A stretch of 64,000 bases of DNA from Pseudomonadota bacterium (GTDB lineage: Bacteria; Pseudomonadota; Alphaproteobacteria; Rhodobacterales; Rhodobacteraceae): positions 310,001 to 374,000 of the forward strand of contig JAIUPD010000001.1 in the NCBI GenBank assembly GCA_020161615.1, written 5' to 3'. The notes beneath the pieces were generated by a model. That model ran no database searches. It was not told where the DNA came from and was given only the letters and a program-made list of their open reading frames with translations. The position numbers and the translations under genes were made by a program. Positions 43,881 to 52,866 of the stretch are shown here, piece by piece. The stretch's first letter is position 1. Each line of letters starts with the position of its first letter.

Positions 43881-45191
43881 ATGGAAAACCTCTCTCCCCG
43901 TCCCGGCGATCTGGAACCGATCGAGACCGCCTCCCGTGATGAAATCGCTGCCCTCCAGTTGGAGCGCATGAAATGGTCGCTGCGCCACGCCTATGACAAT
44001 TCGCCCTTCTACCGCGCCCGGTTCGACGCGCATGGCGTCCACCCGGATGACCTGAAGTCCCTGGCGGATCTGGCGAAATTCCCCTTCACCACCAAGACCG
44101 ACCTGCGCGACAATTACCCGTTCGGCATGTTCGCCGTCCCGCGCGAGCAGATCCTGCGGATCCATGCCTCGTCCGGCACCACCGGCAAGCCGACCGTCGT
44201 GGGTTATACGAAGGGCGACCTCGACGTCTGGGCCGATTGCGGCGCGCGTTCGATCCGGGCATCCGGCGGGCGGGCGGGCGACATCGTGCATATCGCCTAT
44301 GGCTACGGGCTCTTTACCGGCGGCCTCGGCGCCCATGCCGCGGCCGAGCGGCTGGGCTGCACCGTGGTCCCCGTCTCGGGCGGGATGACCGAGCGGCAGG
44401 TGACGCTGATCCAGGATTTCAAGCCGCGCATCATCATGGTGACGCCCAGCTACATGCTGTCGATCCTGGACGAATTCCGTCGTCAGGGGCTGGACCCGCG
44501 CGAGTCCTCCCTTGCCGTGGGCATCTTCGGCGCCGAGCCCTGGACCAACGCCATGCGGCGCGAGATCGAGGACGCTTTCGACATGCATGCCGTTGACATC
44601 TATGGCCTTTCCGAGGTCATGGGGCCGGGCGTGGCCAACGAATGCGTGGAAACCAAGGACGGGCTGCATATCTGGGAGGACCATTTCTATCCCGAGATCA
44701 TCAACCCCGAGACCGGCGAGCCGGTGGCCGATGGCGAGATGGGGGAACTCGTGTTCACCACCCTCACCAAGGAAGGCCTGCCGATCATCCGCTACCGCAC
44801 CCGCGACCTGACGCGGCTTCTGCCCGGCACCGCCCGCTCGATGCGGCGGATGGAAAAGATCACCGGCCGGTCGGACGACATGATCATCCTGCGCGGCGTC
44901 AATGTCTTCCCCACGCAGATCGAGGAGCAGATCCTGAAATGCGCCGGTCTCGCGCCGCATTTCCAGATCGAACTGGTGCGCAACGACCGGATGGACGCGA
45001 TGATCGTGCATTGCGAGGCGACCGGCGCCGCGGCCAGCGCCGAGGCCCGGGCCGCGTCGGGCAAGGAACTTGCGCATCACATCAAGTCGGTCGTCGGCGT
45101 CTCGTCGAAGATCCAGGTGCACGAGCCGGGCGGTGCCCCGCGGTCGGACGGCAAGGCGAAACGCGTCGTCGACAACCGGCCCAAGGGCTGA
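43881..45191 (+). CDS. paaK: Phenylacetate-CoA ligase
   Basis: 436 aa. AMP-forming adenylate enzyme: IHASSGTTGKPTVVGYTKGDL (P-loop), YGYGLFTGGLGAHAAAERLGC, IIMVTPSYMLSILDEFRRQG, YGLSEVMGPGVANEC (adenine site), TTLTKEGLPIIRYRTRDLTRLLPG, and DDMIILRGVNVFPTQIEEQIL. It activates phenylacetate with ATP and CoA, the first step of the pathway. Typical length is about 430-440 aa. Followed after three bases by the regulator gene. Confidence 0.95.
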   Translation: MENLSPRPGDLEPIETASRDEIAALQLERMKWSLRHAYDNSPFYRARFDAHGVHPDDLKSLADLAKFPFTTKTDLRDNYPFGMFAVPREQILRIHASSGTTGKPTVVGYTKGDLDVWADCGARSIRASGGRAGDIVHIAYGYGLFTGGLGAHAAAERLGCTVVPVSGGMTERQVTLIQDFKPRIIMVTPSYMLSILDEFRRQGLDPRESSLAVGIFGAEPWTNAMRREIEDAFDMHAVDIYGLSEVMGPGVANECVETKDGLHIWEDHFYPEIINPETGEPVADGEMGELVFTTLTKEGLPIIRYRTRDLTRLLPGTARSMRRMEKITGRSDDMIILRGVNVFPTQIEEQILKCAGLAPHFQIELVRNDRMDAMIVHCEATGAAASAEARAASGKELAHHIKSVVGVSSKIQVHEPGGAPRSDGKAKRVVDNRPKG

Positions 45192-45194
45192 GCC

Positions 45195-45797
45195 ATGGCC
45201 CGCACCCGTGCCGCCGATTTCGGGGACAAGCAGCGCGCGATCCTGTCGAGCGCTGCCGCGGTTCTGGCCGAGCAGGGGATGGACAAGGCCTCGATGGCGC
45301 AGATCGCGGTGCAGGCCGGGGTCTCGAAGGCTTTGCTTTATCACTATTATCCCGGCAAGGACGCGCTGATCTTCGACATCATCCGCACGCATCTGAGCGA
45401 GCTGGACGCGGCGGTCGAAGCCGCCGACGATCCCGTCCTGCTGCCCCGCGCGCGGCTGCGCGCGCTGGTCGGCGCGGTGCTGGAATGCTACCGCGACGCC
45501 GACAATTACCATAAAGTGCAGCTGAACGGCACGCCGACCCTGCCGGCCGAACAGCGCCACGAGATCCACGCCATCGAACGCCGCATCGTCGGCCGGTTCT
45601 CGGCGGTGCTGCGCGACCTGCGGCCCGGGCTGGCCGGGCCCTTGCTGATGCCGGTCACCATGTCGCTCTTCGGCATGATGAACTGGGTCTATATGTGGTT
45701 CCGCGATGGCGGTGCCCTGACCCGAGAGGCCTATGCCGACATCGCCACGGCGCTGATCCTGGACGGCATCGGCGGGGTTGGGGACCAAGGGCGTTAG
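45195..45797 (+). CDS. TetR-family regulator of the paa genes
   Basis: 200 aa. N-terminal HTH: GDKQRAILSSAAAVLAEQGMDKASMAQIAVQAGVSKALLYHYYPGKDALIFDIIRTHL, the recognition helix being KALLYHYYPGKDAL. Placed last in the paaGIK operon, three bases after paaK, and a suitable operator overlaps the paaG promoter, so it is most likely the PaaR-type repressor that responds to phenylacetyl-CoA. Direct evidence for the ligand is lacking. A PaaR name would be reasonable but I leave the symbol blank. Confidence 0.87.
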   Translation: MARTRAADFGDKQRAILSSAAAVLAEQGMDKASMAQIAVQAGVSKALLYHYYPGKDALIFDIIRTHLSELDAAVEAADDPVLLPRARLRALVGAVLECYRDADNYHKVQLNGTPTLPAEQRHEIHAIERRIVGRFSAVLRDLRPGLAGPLLMPVTMSLFGMMNWVYMWFRDGGALTREAYADIATALILDGIGGVGDQGR

Positions 45798-46275
45798 CGG
45801 CGGTCAAGGCCGGGGCGCGGTCGGAATGTGGCCGGGTCAGCCGGTGCGCTCGCCGGGTTCCGAGTGTCGCCCGCCATGGCCTGCGCCTGCGCTGACCCGG
45901 GGAAGCGCGGTCTTGCCCAGGGCAACAGGCTGGCCCAAACGGGCTGCACCGCCCAGGCATACGGGCCAGCCGGCGCAGCGGGGTGGTGACGGTTCCCTCT
46001 CTGCCCGACGCGCGCTGTCTTTAGCCTCCCCGATGCGGCTCGGGGCCTGGCCCGGCTCTTCGTCACGGGGCGGCGTTGTGAAACAGGCGATGGACCTGTC
46101 GCAGCGTGCCTGCCGGTTCCCAGCGTCTCTTGCCCGGTCAGCGTTCCGGTGCTGCGGGTTTCTGGTCCCGCGCCCGGCCAGAGACCCCGGCGGCGCCCGC
46201 GGGCCAAGGGTGCAGGAGGCCGTCGCCTTCTGCGGGCCGCGCCTTGCGGTGCCGCGCCAGCCACGCGGCGGCGAG
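45798..46275. other. 478-base intergenic region between paaR and the flagellar group
   Basis: GC-rich spacer between convergent transcripts. I find no convincing gene, RNA or terminator with a T-run. Long frames on both strands give Arg/Pro/Gly-rich translations and continue from neighbouring genes as shadows. I looked for a cobalamin-type riboswitch because of GGGAA/GGTTCCC-like pieces, but its conserved boxes are absent. Confidence 0.6.
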
Positions 46276-48546
46276 CTAGGGCACGGGTTGCACCAGCGGG
46301 GCGAGAGCGCCGCGCAGGCGTTCGCTTTCCGCCAGCAGTGTCGAGCTGCGTCTGACCAGCCCCAGCCGGTCGAAGACCGCGCCCGGATCCACCGAGGTTT
46401 CCGGCGTGGCCGCACCGTCCGACGGCTCGGCGGCCGGTGCGCCCGCCGAGGGCCCGTCGGCGGCAGCGGGATCCGGCAGGGTCAGGGCAATCTCGGCATG
46501 ACCCGGGGCGCGACCCAGCAGCGGCCCCAGATCGGCGGCCGGGGCCGGGGATTCCTGCGCGGTGGCCAGCCCCTCGACCCGGCGCCAATCGGCGTCGAGG
46601 ATCGCCGCGCGGGTCTCGGCCCCGATATCGCCGAGGATCGCGAATTCGTCTCCGGCGGCGCGGTGCTGGCCGATCCGTTCCAGGGCGGAGGCGCGCACCA
46701 GGCGCGCCGCCGCGCTGTCGTCATCGCCCAGCAGCGCCAGCGCCGCCGTCCCATCGCCGCCCTCGAGCGCGGCGCGGGCCCGAAGCACGCGCGCCTCCGG
46801 ATCGTCGAGGGCGCCCACCAGCGCCTCGACCGGGGTTGCCAGCCGGAGGTCGAGCAGGCGCGCGGCCAGCGCCCGCCGGGTTGGCGGCTGCAGCGCCGGG
46901 TCACGCCAATCCTCGCGCGAAAGAACCGCCTCGACCAGCCCCAGATCGGTGCCGTTGGCCGCCATCGCCGCCCAGACCTCGTCGCGCAGGTCGCCCAGCA
47001 GGCGGCGATTCTCGCCCGTGCCGCTCATCCAGCTTTCCAGACGGTCCAGCGCCGCGAAGGCGTCGATCATCGTGCCCGAGCGCGCGTTGAGCCGGATCAC
47101 CGCGGCCATCAGCTCGGGTCCGGTCGGATCGCTGCGGGCGGTGGCGGCCAGCGCCTCGGCGTTGGCGACATAATCGGCGGGCAGCGGCGCCTCGGTTTGC
47201 AGGGCCAGATCCAGCCGGGTCTGCACCGTGTCGCTGCTGGCGTCGCCCTCATGGTCGAGCCGCAGCGCGGCATCGCCGGCCAGGCCCCGCGCCCGGTCGA
47301 GCCGGGCTTCGACCAGGGCCAGCGCACCGGCCGAGACCCAGTCGGACCGCTGCAGCGCATCGGCCACGATCCGCGCGGCATCGAGTGCGCCGGCGTCGAT
47401 CAGGGCCTCGGCTAGGCGCAGGCCGATCAGCCCGCGCAGGGCGGCGGGCAGCGCCGAGAAGGTCAGCGCCAGCTGGTCGGCGTTCCGGCGAACGGCCTCC
47501 GCCTCGGCGCCGGCAAGGACGGCCATCACCGAGGCCGCGCCGCCGCACTCGATGGCCTGGGCCAGGCGCATGCGCGAATTCGAGGCGCGATCCTCGAACA
47601 CATCGGCGGCGCCGAGCGCGAAATCGCGCCCGGCCACCGGATCGGGGCTGTTGTCGATCAGCGCGCGGGCCTCGGCGCCGAAACCGGCCGACAGATAGAG
47701 GCCGATCAACTCCAGCTGGATCTGAGCGTCGGGCTGGTCGAATTCGCCGAACAGCGCGCGGGTGAGGCGGCCGAGATCCTCGGTGAAATGCGCGGGATCA
47801 TGGGCGAGCAGGCGGTCGAGCAGGTCACTCCCGTTGCAGGTCGCGGGCATCGGGGCTTGCGGCGGGGCGTCGGGGTCCGGGCGGTCGAGCACCGTGGCGA
47901 TCCGCATATTGGCGGGCATCCCGGGCAGCGGGGCGTCCGGCAGGATCCCCTGATCGAGGGCCGCGTGATCGGCGGCGACATCGAGGAGCCCCTGTCCTGC
48001 GGCGGCGGCAAGCGAGCGGCCGAGATCCTGCGCCAGGGTTTCGAGGCGGGGATCGGCCTCGACCGCAGGGGCCTCGGGCGAGGTCGCGGGCGGCAGGGCG
48101 CGGGCCAGCGCGGCGCCGGCGGCGCGGCCGGTGACGACGGGATCGGGCGGGGGGACGCGACGGGGCGATACGGGCGGGGGCAGGGGCACGGCCACAGTCG
48201 GCGGATCGGTGATGTCGAGGATCACCAGCCCCGGCCGATCCTCCCAGGCGCGGATCGGGCAGTCGCAGCCCAGTTCCAGGTTCAGCACGGGCCCCTCGGT
48301 GCTGGCCCCGGCCAGCCGGGTGCGCGGGATCCGCTGGAAAAGCCGCGCCAGATCGAACCGCGCCCCCCCGGCGGCAATGGTGAGCTGCCTCGCGCGCCCC
48401 TCGGGCGTCAGGGTCCAGCCGGTGCCCGGGGGGATCCGCAGCACGATGCGCGTGAAATCCCCGTGTTCGCCGGCGACGGGCGCGACGGTCTGGGCCCCCG
48501 CCGGTCCGGCGAGGGCCAGGAAGGCGGCAAGCGCGAGGGCGCGCAT
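46276..48546 (-). CDS. Large secreted protein coupled to motA, function unknown
   Basis: 756 aa from ATG 48546, which overlaps the motA stop (TGATG). A signal peptide is clear (RALALAAFLALAGPAGAQT). Residues ~20-170: beta-rich N-terminal domain (DFTRIVLRIPPGTGWTLTPEG, FDLARLFQRIPRTRL, LELGCDCPIRAW) then a Pro-rich linker (VAVPLPPPVSPRRVPPPDP). From ~230 on the protein is a long helical solenoid of TPR-like repeats (LARALF.., ALIDAGALDAARIVADAL, RALAARLLDL). Cys pairs may form disulfides. Co-translation with the stator gene suggests a periplasmic motility factor comparable to MotC/MotF-like proteins of other alphaproteobacteria, but I cannot show homology. Confidence 0.8.
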   Translation of the reverse strand: MRALALAAFLALAGPAGAQTVAPVAGEHGDFTRIVLRIPPGTGWTLTPEGRARQLTIAAGGARFDLARLFQRIPRTRLAGASTEGPVLNLELGCDCPIRAWEDRPGLVILDITDPPTVAVPLPPPVSPRRVPPPDPVVTGRAAGAALARALPPATSPEAPAVEADPRLETLAQDLGRSLAAAAGQGLLDVAADHAALDQGILPDAPLPGMPANMRIATVLDRPDPDAPPQAPMPATCNGSDLLDRLLAHDPAHFTEDLGRLTRALFGEFDQPDAQIQLELIGLYLSAGFGAEARALIDNSPDPVAGRDFALGAADVFEDRASNSRMRLAQAIECGGAASVMAVLAGAEAEAVRRNADQLALTFSALPAALRGLIGLRLAEALIDAGALDAARIVADALQRSDWVSAGALALVEARLDRARGLAGDAALRLDHEGDASSDTVQTRLDLALQTEAPLPADYVANAEALAATARSDPTGPELMAAVIRLNARSGTMIDAFAALDRLESWMSGTGENRRLLGDLRDEVWAAMAANGTDLGLVEAVLSREDWRDPALQPPTRRALAARLLDLRLATPVEALVGALDDPEARVLRARAALEGGDGTAALALLGDDDSAAARLVRASALERIGQHRAAGDEFAILGDIGAETRAAILDADWRRVEGLATAQESPAPAADLGPLLGRAPGHAEIALTLPDPAAADGPSAGAPAAEPSDGAATPETSVDPGAVFDRLGLVRRSSTLLAESERLRGALAPLVQPVP

Positions 48547-49415
48547 CAGGCGGCCTCGCGCTTCAGGGCGCGCATCGCCTCTTCCAGCTCGCCATAGCTG
48601 GGGCGCACGTGATGCGGTGTGTTCTGGCGCCCGACCTCGATGCACATATTGGCCGGGTGGTTGTGCAGATTGGCGATCAGCACCTCGCGGATCAACTTGT
48701 AGAAATGCGCATCCTCCTGCACCACCATCTGCATCTTCGAGGCGAAGGGCCCGACGAAGCCATAGGCCAGAAACACCCCCATGAAGGTGCCGACCAGCGC
48801 GCCGCCGATCAGCGCGCCCAGGATCTCGGGCGGCTGGTCGATGGAGGCCATGGTCTTGATCACCCCCAGCACGGCGGCGACGATCCCTAGCGCGGGCATT
48901 CCGTCTGCGACGGTCTGCATGGCGTGGCTGGAATGGAGCGCATGGGCGAGCGAGGCCTCCATCCGCTTGTCCAGCACCTCCTCGACCTGAAGCGGGTCGT
49001 CGTAGCTGAGGGTCATCGACCTGAGCGTGTCGCAGATCAGTTCGATCGCCTCGTGATCCTTCTGGATCTTGGGGTAACGGCTGAAGATCTCCGACGTGTC
49101 GGGGCCTTCGATATGTTCCTCAAGCGCCACGGGGTTTTGCCGCGCCAGCCGGATCAGTTCGAAAAGCAGGCACAGAAGGTCCTGATAATCCTGCGGTTTC
49201 CAGTGAGCGCCCTTGAAGACTTTGCTCAGATCCTTGGCCGTATGCTTGGCGCCCGCGCCGTTGTTGGCGATCAGGAAGGCCCCCAGCGCCGCGCCGCCGA
49301 TCATCAGCCCCTCGAACGGGAGGGCGTGCAGGATGATGTCCATATGCCCGCCGGCCAGCAGGTAGCCCCCGAAGACGGTGGCGAAGACCGTGACGATGCC
49401 GATGATTCCGAGCAT
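48546..49415 (-). CDS. motA: Flagellar motor stator protein MotA
   Basis: 289 aa. Proton-channel stator subunit with four membrane spans: GIIGIVTVFATVFGGYLLAG and LPFEGLMIGGAALGAFLIANN at the N-terminus, then a large cytoplasmic domain with the charged residues that touch FliG (PQDYQDLLCLLFELIRLARQNP and RYPKIQKDHEAIEL), then MASIDQPPEILGALIGGALVGTFMGVFLAYGFVGPFASKM with the conserved Pro/Gly pattern. No motB follows; the next gene is the 756-aa secreted protein. Its upstream neighbour in the same direction is motE. Confidence 0.95.
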   Translation of the reverse strand: MLGIIGIVTVFATVFGGYLLAGGHMDIILHALPFEGLMIGGAALGAFLIANNGAGAKHTAKDLSKVFKGAHWKPQDYQDLLCLLFELIRLARQNPVALEEHIEGPDTSEIFSRYPKIQKDHEAIELICDTLRSMTLSYDDPLQVEEVLDKRMEASLAHALHSSHAMQTVADGMPALGIVAAVLGVIKTMASIDQPPEILGALIGGALVGTFMGVFLAYGFVGPFASKMQMVVQEDAHFYKLIREVLIANLHNHPANMCIEVGRQNTPHHVRPSYGELEEAMRALKREAA

Positions 49416-49480
49416 GACGCATTCCTGAAGCTGTTGGTCAGACGCTGGCAGGCGGAGCTTAAGAAAGCCTCACCGCCCCC

Positions 49481-50110
49481 TCATTCGCGCGGTACCAGCG
49501 CGTTGCGGCCGGCGACGATGGCGCTGAGCGCATAGGCCTGGCGGGGCTCGATCCGCGCCAGGATGGCGCCGGCCACCGGTGGCTCCAGCCGGGCGAGGAA
49601 CCCGGCGGCGAAATCGGGGTCCATCTCGGTGAAGACATTGGCCGCATCCTCGGGGCGCATGGTCTGGAACACGCTGACCAGGCGGGAGATATCGGTCTCG
49701 GCCGCCTGATCGGCCTGGGCCATGGTCGCGGCCAATTCGGCCTCGGCGGCTTGCAGGGCGTCGATCTGCGCGTGCACCCGCTCCTGCGCGGCGGCGAGGA
49801 GGGCGGCGCGTTCGTCAAGCTGCGCCTCGCGTTCGGCCAGTGCCGTCTCGCGCTCGCGCAGTTCCAGCGAGAGGCGGGCGTCGCTGACCGGGCTGCTGCG
49901 CAGCGGCAGGATATCCTCGGCGCGGGTCGGGCTGGCGCCGGGCGGGTCCTGGGCCAGCGCGGTGCCCACGCCCGAGGCAAGGCGCAGGCCGCCGCCGATC
50001 ACGAAGAGCGCGGCGAGGACCGGCAGCACGCGGGTCCGGCGGCGGGGGGCGGGGCGGGCCGGGGTCGCGGGTCTGGTGGCCGCCGGGGGTTTGCGGGGCA
50101 GTTTCAGCAT
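49481..50110 (-). CDS. MotE-like flagellar protein with MgtE_N-type domain
   Basis: 209 aa from ATG 50110, overlapping the upstream stop (TGATG). Basic Pro-rich cytoplasmic start, membrane anchor RVLPVLAALFVIGGGLRLASG, a coiled coil (SLELRERETALAEREAQLDERAALLAAAQERV, about residues 80-135), and a C-terminal MgtE N-domain-like module: VSVFQTMRPEDAANVFTEMDPDFAAGFLARLEPPVAGAILARIEP. In rhizobia MotE is a periplasmic chaperone for MotC; here it probably supports stator or periplasmic partners. Placed between fliL/155-aa gene and motA. Confidence 0.82.
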   Translation of the reverse strand: MLKLPRKPPAATRPATPARPAPRRRTRVLPVLAALFVIGGGLRLASGVGTALAQDPPGASPTRAEDILPLRSSPVSDARLSLELRERETALAEREAQLDERAALLAAAQERVHAQIDALQAAEAELAATMAQADQAAETDISRLVSVFQTMRPEDAANVFTEMDPDFAAGFLARLEPPVAGAILARIEPRQAYALSAIVAGRNALVPRE

Positions 50111-50577
50111 CAGAGCGCTCCGCTCGTCTGGCGGCGGCGCAGGACACGGGCGCGCTGCGGGGGCTCGGCCCGATCCGCGGCGGACTCCTCGGCAGAGGCC
50201 TCGACCGGGTGCAGGCCGCGCCGCAGGCTGTCGCCCGGCCAGGGGGTCGGCGGGCGCGGTGAGGGGGTGCGCGGGGCGGCGGCCGGCGCCTCCTCCGGCA
50301 GGTCGTGCATCGAGGCGACCAGCAGTTCCAGCTTGCGCGCCACCGCCTCGGCCCGGGCGGTCTGGCCGTCCAGCCGCCCGCCGGCCCGGCCGGTCGCTTC
50401 TTGCGCGGAACGCAGCGAGCGCGCGAGGTCGTCGACCTGCGCCGAGAGCACGGCGATGGCGCTGCCCATCCCCCCCTCGAGCGAGCCGAGCGCCTTCAGG
50501 CGGCGCGACAGGATCACGCAATAGGCGGCCGCGCCCAGCGAGGCGGCGGTAAGAAGAAGGTCCGACAGATACTCCAT
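50110..50577 (-). CDS. Membrane-anchored coiled-coil protein of the flagellar cluster (DUF6468-like)
   Basis: 155 aa. N-terminal membrane span (LSDLLLTAASLGAAAYCVILSRRLKAL), then a coiled-coil stretch (GSAIAVLSAQVDDLARSLRSAQEATGRAGGRLDGQTARAEAVARKLELLVASM, approx. residues 38-90), and a disordered Pro/Arg-rich tail. I recall similar proteins in alphaproteobacterial flagellar loci under DUF6468. Coupled by TGATG to motE and ten bases downstream of fliL. The role in the motor is unknown. Confidence 0.72.
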   Translation of the reverse strand: MEYLSDLLLTAASLGAAAYCVILSRRLKALGSLEGGMGSAIAVLSAQVDDLARSLRSAQEATGRAGGRLDGQTARAEAVARKLELLVASMHDLPEEAPAAAPRTPSPRPPTPWPGDSLRRGLHPVEASAEESAADRAEPPQRARVLRRRQTSGAL

Positions 50578-50587
50578 GACAAGCCCC

Positions 50588-51148
50588 TCAGTTGAAGACG
50601 AATTCGATGATGAGAAGGTCGTTGACCAGGCCCGGCCCGGTGACGATCTGGACGCGGCGCAGCATCTGCGCCCTGAGCCGCAGCAGCGCCGCGGGTTCCT
50701 CCAGCTCGGGCGGGTCGAGGGCCCGCAGATAGATGTTCAGCACATCCATGATCCGGGGCATCAGCGCCTGCACCGCGCCCGCCGCACCCGGCGCGACCTC
50801 GAGCTGCGCGCCGAACCGCAGGTGGCGGGTGTCGCCCCGGCTGCCGAGGTTGACGGTGATCGGGTCGAGGGGGACGAAGCCCGCGCCGCTGCCTGTTTCG
50901 CCGTGGCCGGCGGCTTCGCCATGACCCCCGGCGGCGGGCGCGGCGGCTGCGGCATGCGCGGGGGCGGCACCATGCCCGTCGCCGGTTTCCACCGAGGAGG
51001 CCCCGCCGCCGAGGAGCGAATCAAGCAGCCCCGAATAGGTGACGTAGAATCCCCCGCCCCCGCCCGCGAGGGCCAGGAACAGGCCGATCAACAGTGGAAA
51101 TTTCGATTTCTTCTCAGGCGCTTGCTCGGGATGGGCGGCGGTGGCCAT
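50588..51148 (-). CDS. fliL: Flagellar basal body-associated protein FliL
   Basis: 186 aa. Cytoplasmic start with Lys (EKKSKFP), one membrane span LLIGLFLALAGGGGGFYVTY, a His/Ala/Gly-rich linker, and the periplasmic FliL domain: GFVPLDPITVNLGSRGDTRHLRFGAQLEV, PRIMDVLNIYLRALDPPEL, RRVQIVTGPGLVNDLLIIEFVFN. FliL encircles the stator and raises torque. First gene of the leftward operon fliL-155aa-motE-motA-756aa; divergent from fliF across a CtrA-like box. Confidence 0.94.
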   Translation of the reverse strand: MATAAHPEQAPEKKSKFPLLIGLFLALAGGGGGFYVTYSGLLDSLLGGGASSVETGDGHGAAPAHAAAAAPAAGGHGEAAGHGETGSGAGFVPLDPITVNLGSRGDTRHLRFGAQLEVAPGAAGAVQALMPRIMDVLNIYLRALDPPELEEPAALLRLRAQMLRRVQIVTGPGLVNDLLIIEFVFN

Positions 51149-51219
51149 GGCGCGAGGGTCCTTTCTGGATCGGAATCGCGTTCCTGCGATGTTCTCCAGA
51201 ATGTTTTCGCATGATGTGG

Positions 51220-51234
51220 CTAACTCATTGTTAA
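51220..51234. promoter_or_regulatory. CtrA-like box between divergent fliL and fliF
   Basis: CTAA-N7-TTAA on the plus strand (TTAA-N7-TTAG on the minus strand), one mismatch from the CtrA consensus TTAA-N7-TTAA. It lies 57 bases from the fliF start and 71 bases from the fliL start. CtrA controls flagellar genes in many Rhodobacterales, so it fits. Binding is not proven. Confidence 0.5.
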
Positions 51235-51291
51235 TCGAGTCGGGTCAAGGATCGCCTCATCGGGACAGAACGTCCGCGAGGGGGACCGACC

Positions 51292-52866
51292 TTGGAACAG
51301 CTCCTGTCAACCTGGAACGCGCTGGAGCCGCGCCGCCGACTGATCGCCGTGGTGGCGGCGGTGGGCGTCTTCGCGGGCATCCTGATGCTGGCCCGGATCG
51401 CCACCACGCCGGGCCTGTCGCTGCTCTATGCCGGGCTCGAAGGGGCGCAGGCGGGCGAGGTGATCCAGGCGCTCGACCAGCGCGGCCTTCGGTATGAGGT
51501 GCGGGGCGATGCGATCTATGTCGATGCCACGCAAAGGGATGAGACGCGGATGGCGCTGGCCGCCCAGGGCCTGCCGGCCAATTCCTCGACCGGATACGAG
51601 ATCCTGGACGGGCTCACCGGCTTCGGCACCACGGCGCAGATGTTCGATGCGGCCTATTGGCGCGCCAAGGAGGGGGAGCTGGCCCGCACCATCATGGCCA
51701 GTTCCTATATCCGCTTCGCCCGCGTGCATATCTCGCAGGGCGCGACCCAACCCTTCCGGCGCGACCAGAATGCCTCGGCCTCGGTCACGGTGACCACGAC
51801 CGGGGGCGCGCTGACACCGCAACAGGCGCAGGCGCTGCGCTATCTGGTGGCCTCGGCCGTGGCGGGGCTCGCGCCCGAGGATGTGGCGGTCATCGATTCG
51901 AACGGCGGCATGGTGAGGGGCGAGGACGACAGCCCCACTGCCCGCACCAGCGACCGGGCCGAGCAGATGCGCCACAATGTGCAGCGGATGCTGGAGGCGC
52001 GGGTCGGCAGCGGCCGCGCCGTGGTCGAGGTGAATATCGAGACGGTCACCGACCGCGAGACGATCACCGAGCGGCTGGTCGATCCCACGACACGCGCCGC
52101 GGTCAGCCAGGAAAGCGAACAGCGCAACGCCACCTCGACCGAGACGCCGGGTGCGGGCGTCAGCGTCGCCTCGAACCTGCCGGACGGCGATGCCGCGGCG
52201 GGCGACGGGCGCAGCGAATCGCGCGACCAGACGACGCGGGAACGCACCGATTGGGAGGTCAGCCAGACCAGCCGCCAGGTCGAGCGCGCGCCGGGGGCGA
52301 TCCGTCGGCTGACGGTCGCGGTGCTGGTCGACGGGGTGCGCAGCCCCGATGCCAATGGCGTCGTGCAATGGACCCCGCGCCCCGAGGAGGAACTGGCGGC
52401 GCTGCGGGACCTGGTGGCCTCGGCCGTGGGCTTCGACGAGCAGCGCGGCGATGTCATCACCCTGCGCTCGCTGCAATTCGAGCCGGTGGCCGAGACGCTG
52501 GGCACGCCCGGCGTCACCAGTTGGCTGGCGGGCCTCGATATCATGAGCCTCATCCGGCTGGCGGCCCTGGCGCTCGTCGTGCTCTTCGTCGCGCTCTTCG
52601 TGTTGCGGCCGATCCTGAAGGGCGGAAGCAGCGCAGGCGCCGCGGCCGCCCCGCCCGAGGAGAATGACCCGATGGCCGGATTCGCGCCGATGATCGCCAT
52701 GGGCCCCGCGCTCAGCGGCGAGATCGACGGCGATTTCAGCGCGGGTGACGACGCGGGCGAGCGTGCCGACCCGGTCGAACGGATGCGCGCCCTGATCGCC
52801 GAGCGCCAGGACGAGACGCTGGAAATCCTGCGCAGCTGGATGGAAGAGCCCGAGGAGAGCCGCTGA
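51292..52866 (+). CDS. fliF: Flagellar MS-ring protein FliF
   Basis: 524 aa from TTG 51292, with GAGGGGGA six bases upstream. N-terminal membrane span (RRRLIAVVAAVGVFAGILMLARI), YscJ/FliF domain (LLYAGLEGAQAGEVIQALDQRGLRYEV and the DYxxLDGLTGFGTTAQMFDAAYWRAKEGELARTI region), SYIRFARVHIS, and the second span IRLAALALVVLFVALFVLRPIL at ~417-438. The C-terminal FliG-binding tail (GERADPVERMRALIAERQDETLEILRSWM) is present. It forms the ring on which the motor and export gate are built. fliH overlaps its stop (TGATG). Confidence 0.95.
   Translation: MEQLLSTWNALEPRRRLIAVVAAVGVFAGILMLARIATTPGLSLLYAGLEGAQAGEVIQALDQRGLRYEVRGDAIYVDATQRDETRMALAAQGLPANSSTGYEILDGLTGFGTTAQMFDAAYWRAKEGELARTIMASSYIRFARVHISQGATQPFRRDQNASASVTVTTTGGALTPQQAQALRYLVASAVAGLAPEDVAVIDSNGGMVRGEDDSPTARTSDRAEQMRHNVQRMLEARVGSGRAVVEVNIETVTDRETITERLVDPTTRAAVSQESEQRNATSTETPGAGVSVASNLPDGDAAAGDGRSESRDQTTRERTDWEVSQTSRQVERAPGAIRRLTVAVLVDGVRSPDANGVVQWTPRPEEELAALRDLVASAVGFDEQRGDVITLRSLQFEPVAETLGTPGVTSWLAGLDIMSLIRLAALALVVLFVALFVLRPILKGGSSAGAAAAPPEENDPMAGFAPMIAMGPALSGEIDGDFSAGDDAGERADPVERMRALIAERQDETLEILRSWMEEPEESR

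Noticed and set aside
45798-46275. Possible cobalamin riboswitch in the 478-base gap
   Set aside because: Pieces such as GGGAACCGGC and GCCAGAGACC recall it, but the essential boxes (for example GCCACTG and GCCAGGAGACCTGCC) are absent.
45778-47415. 545-codon plus-strand frame after paaR
   Set aside because: Overlaps the 756-aa secreted protein gene antisense; composition is Arg/Gly/Pro-rich and no ribosome site precedes it.
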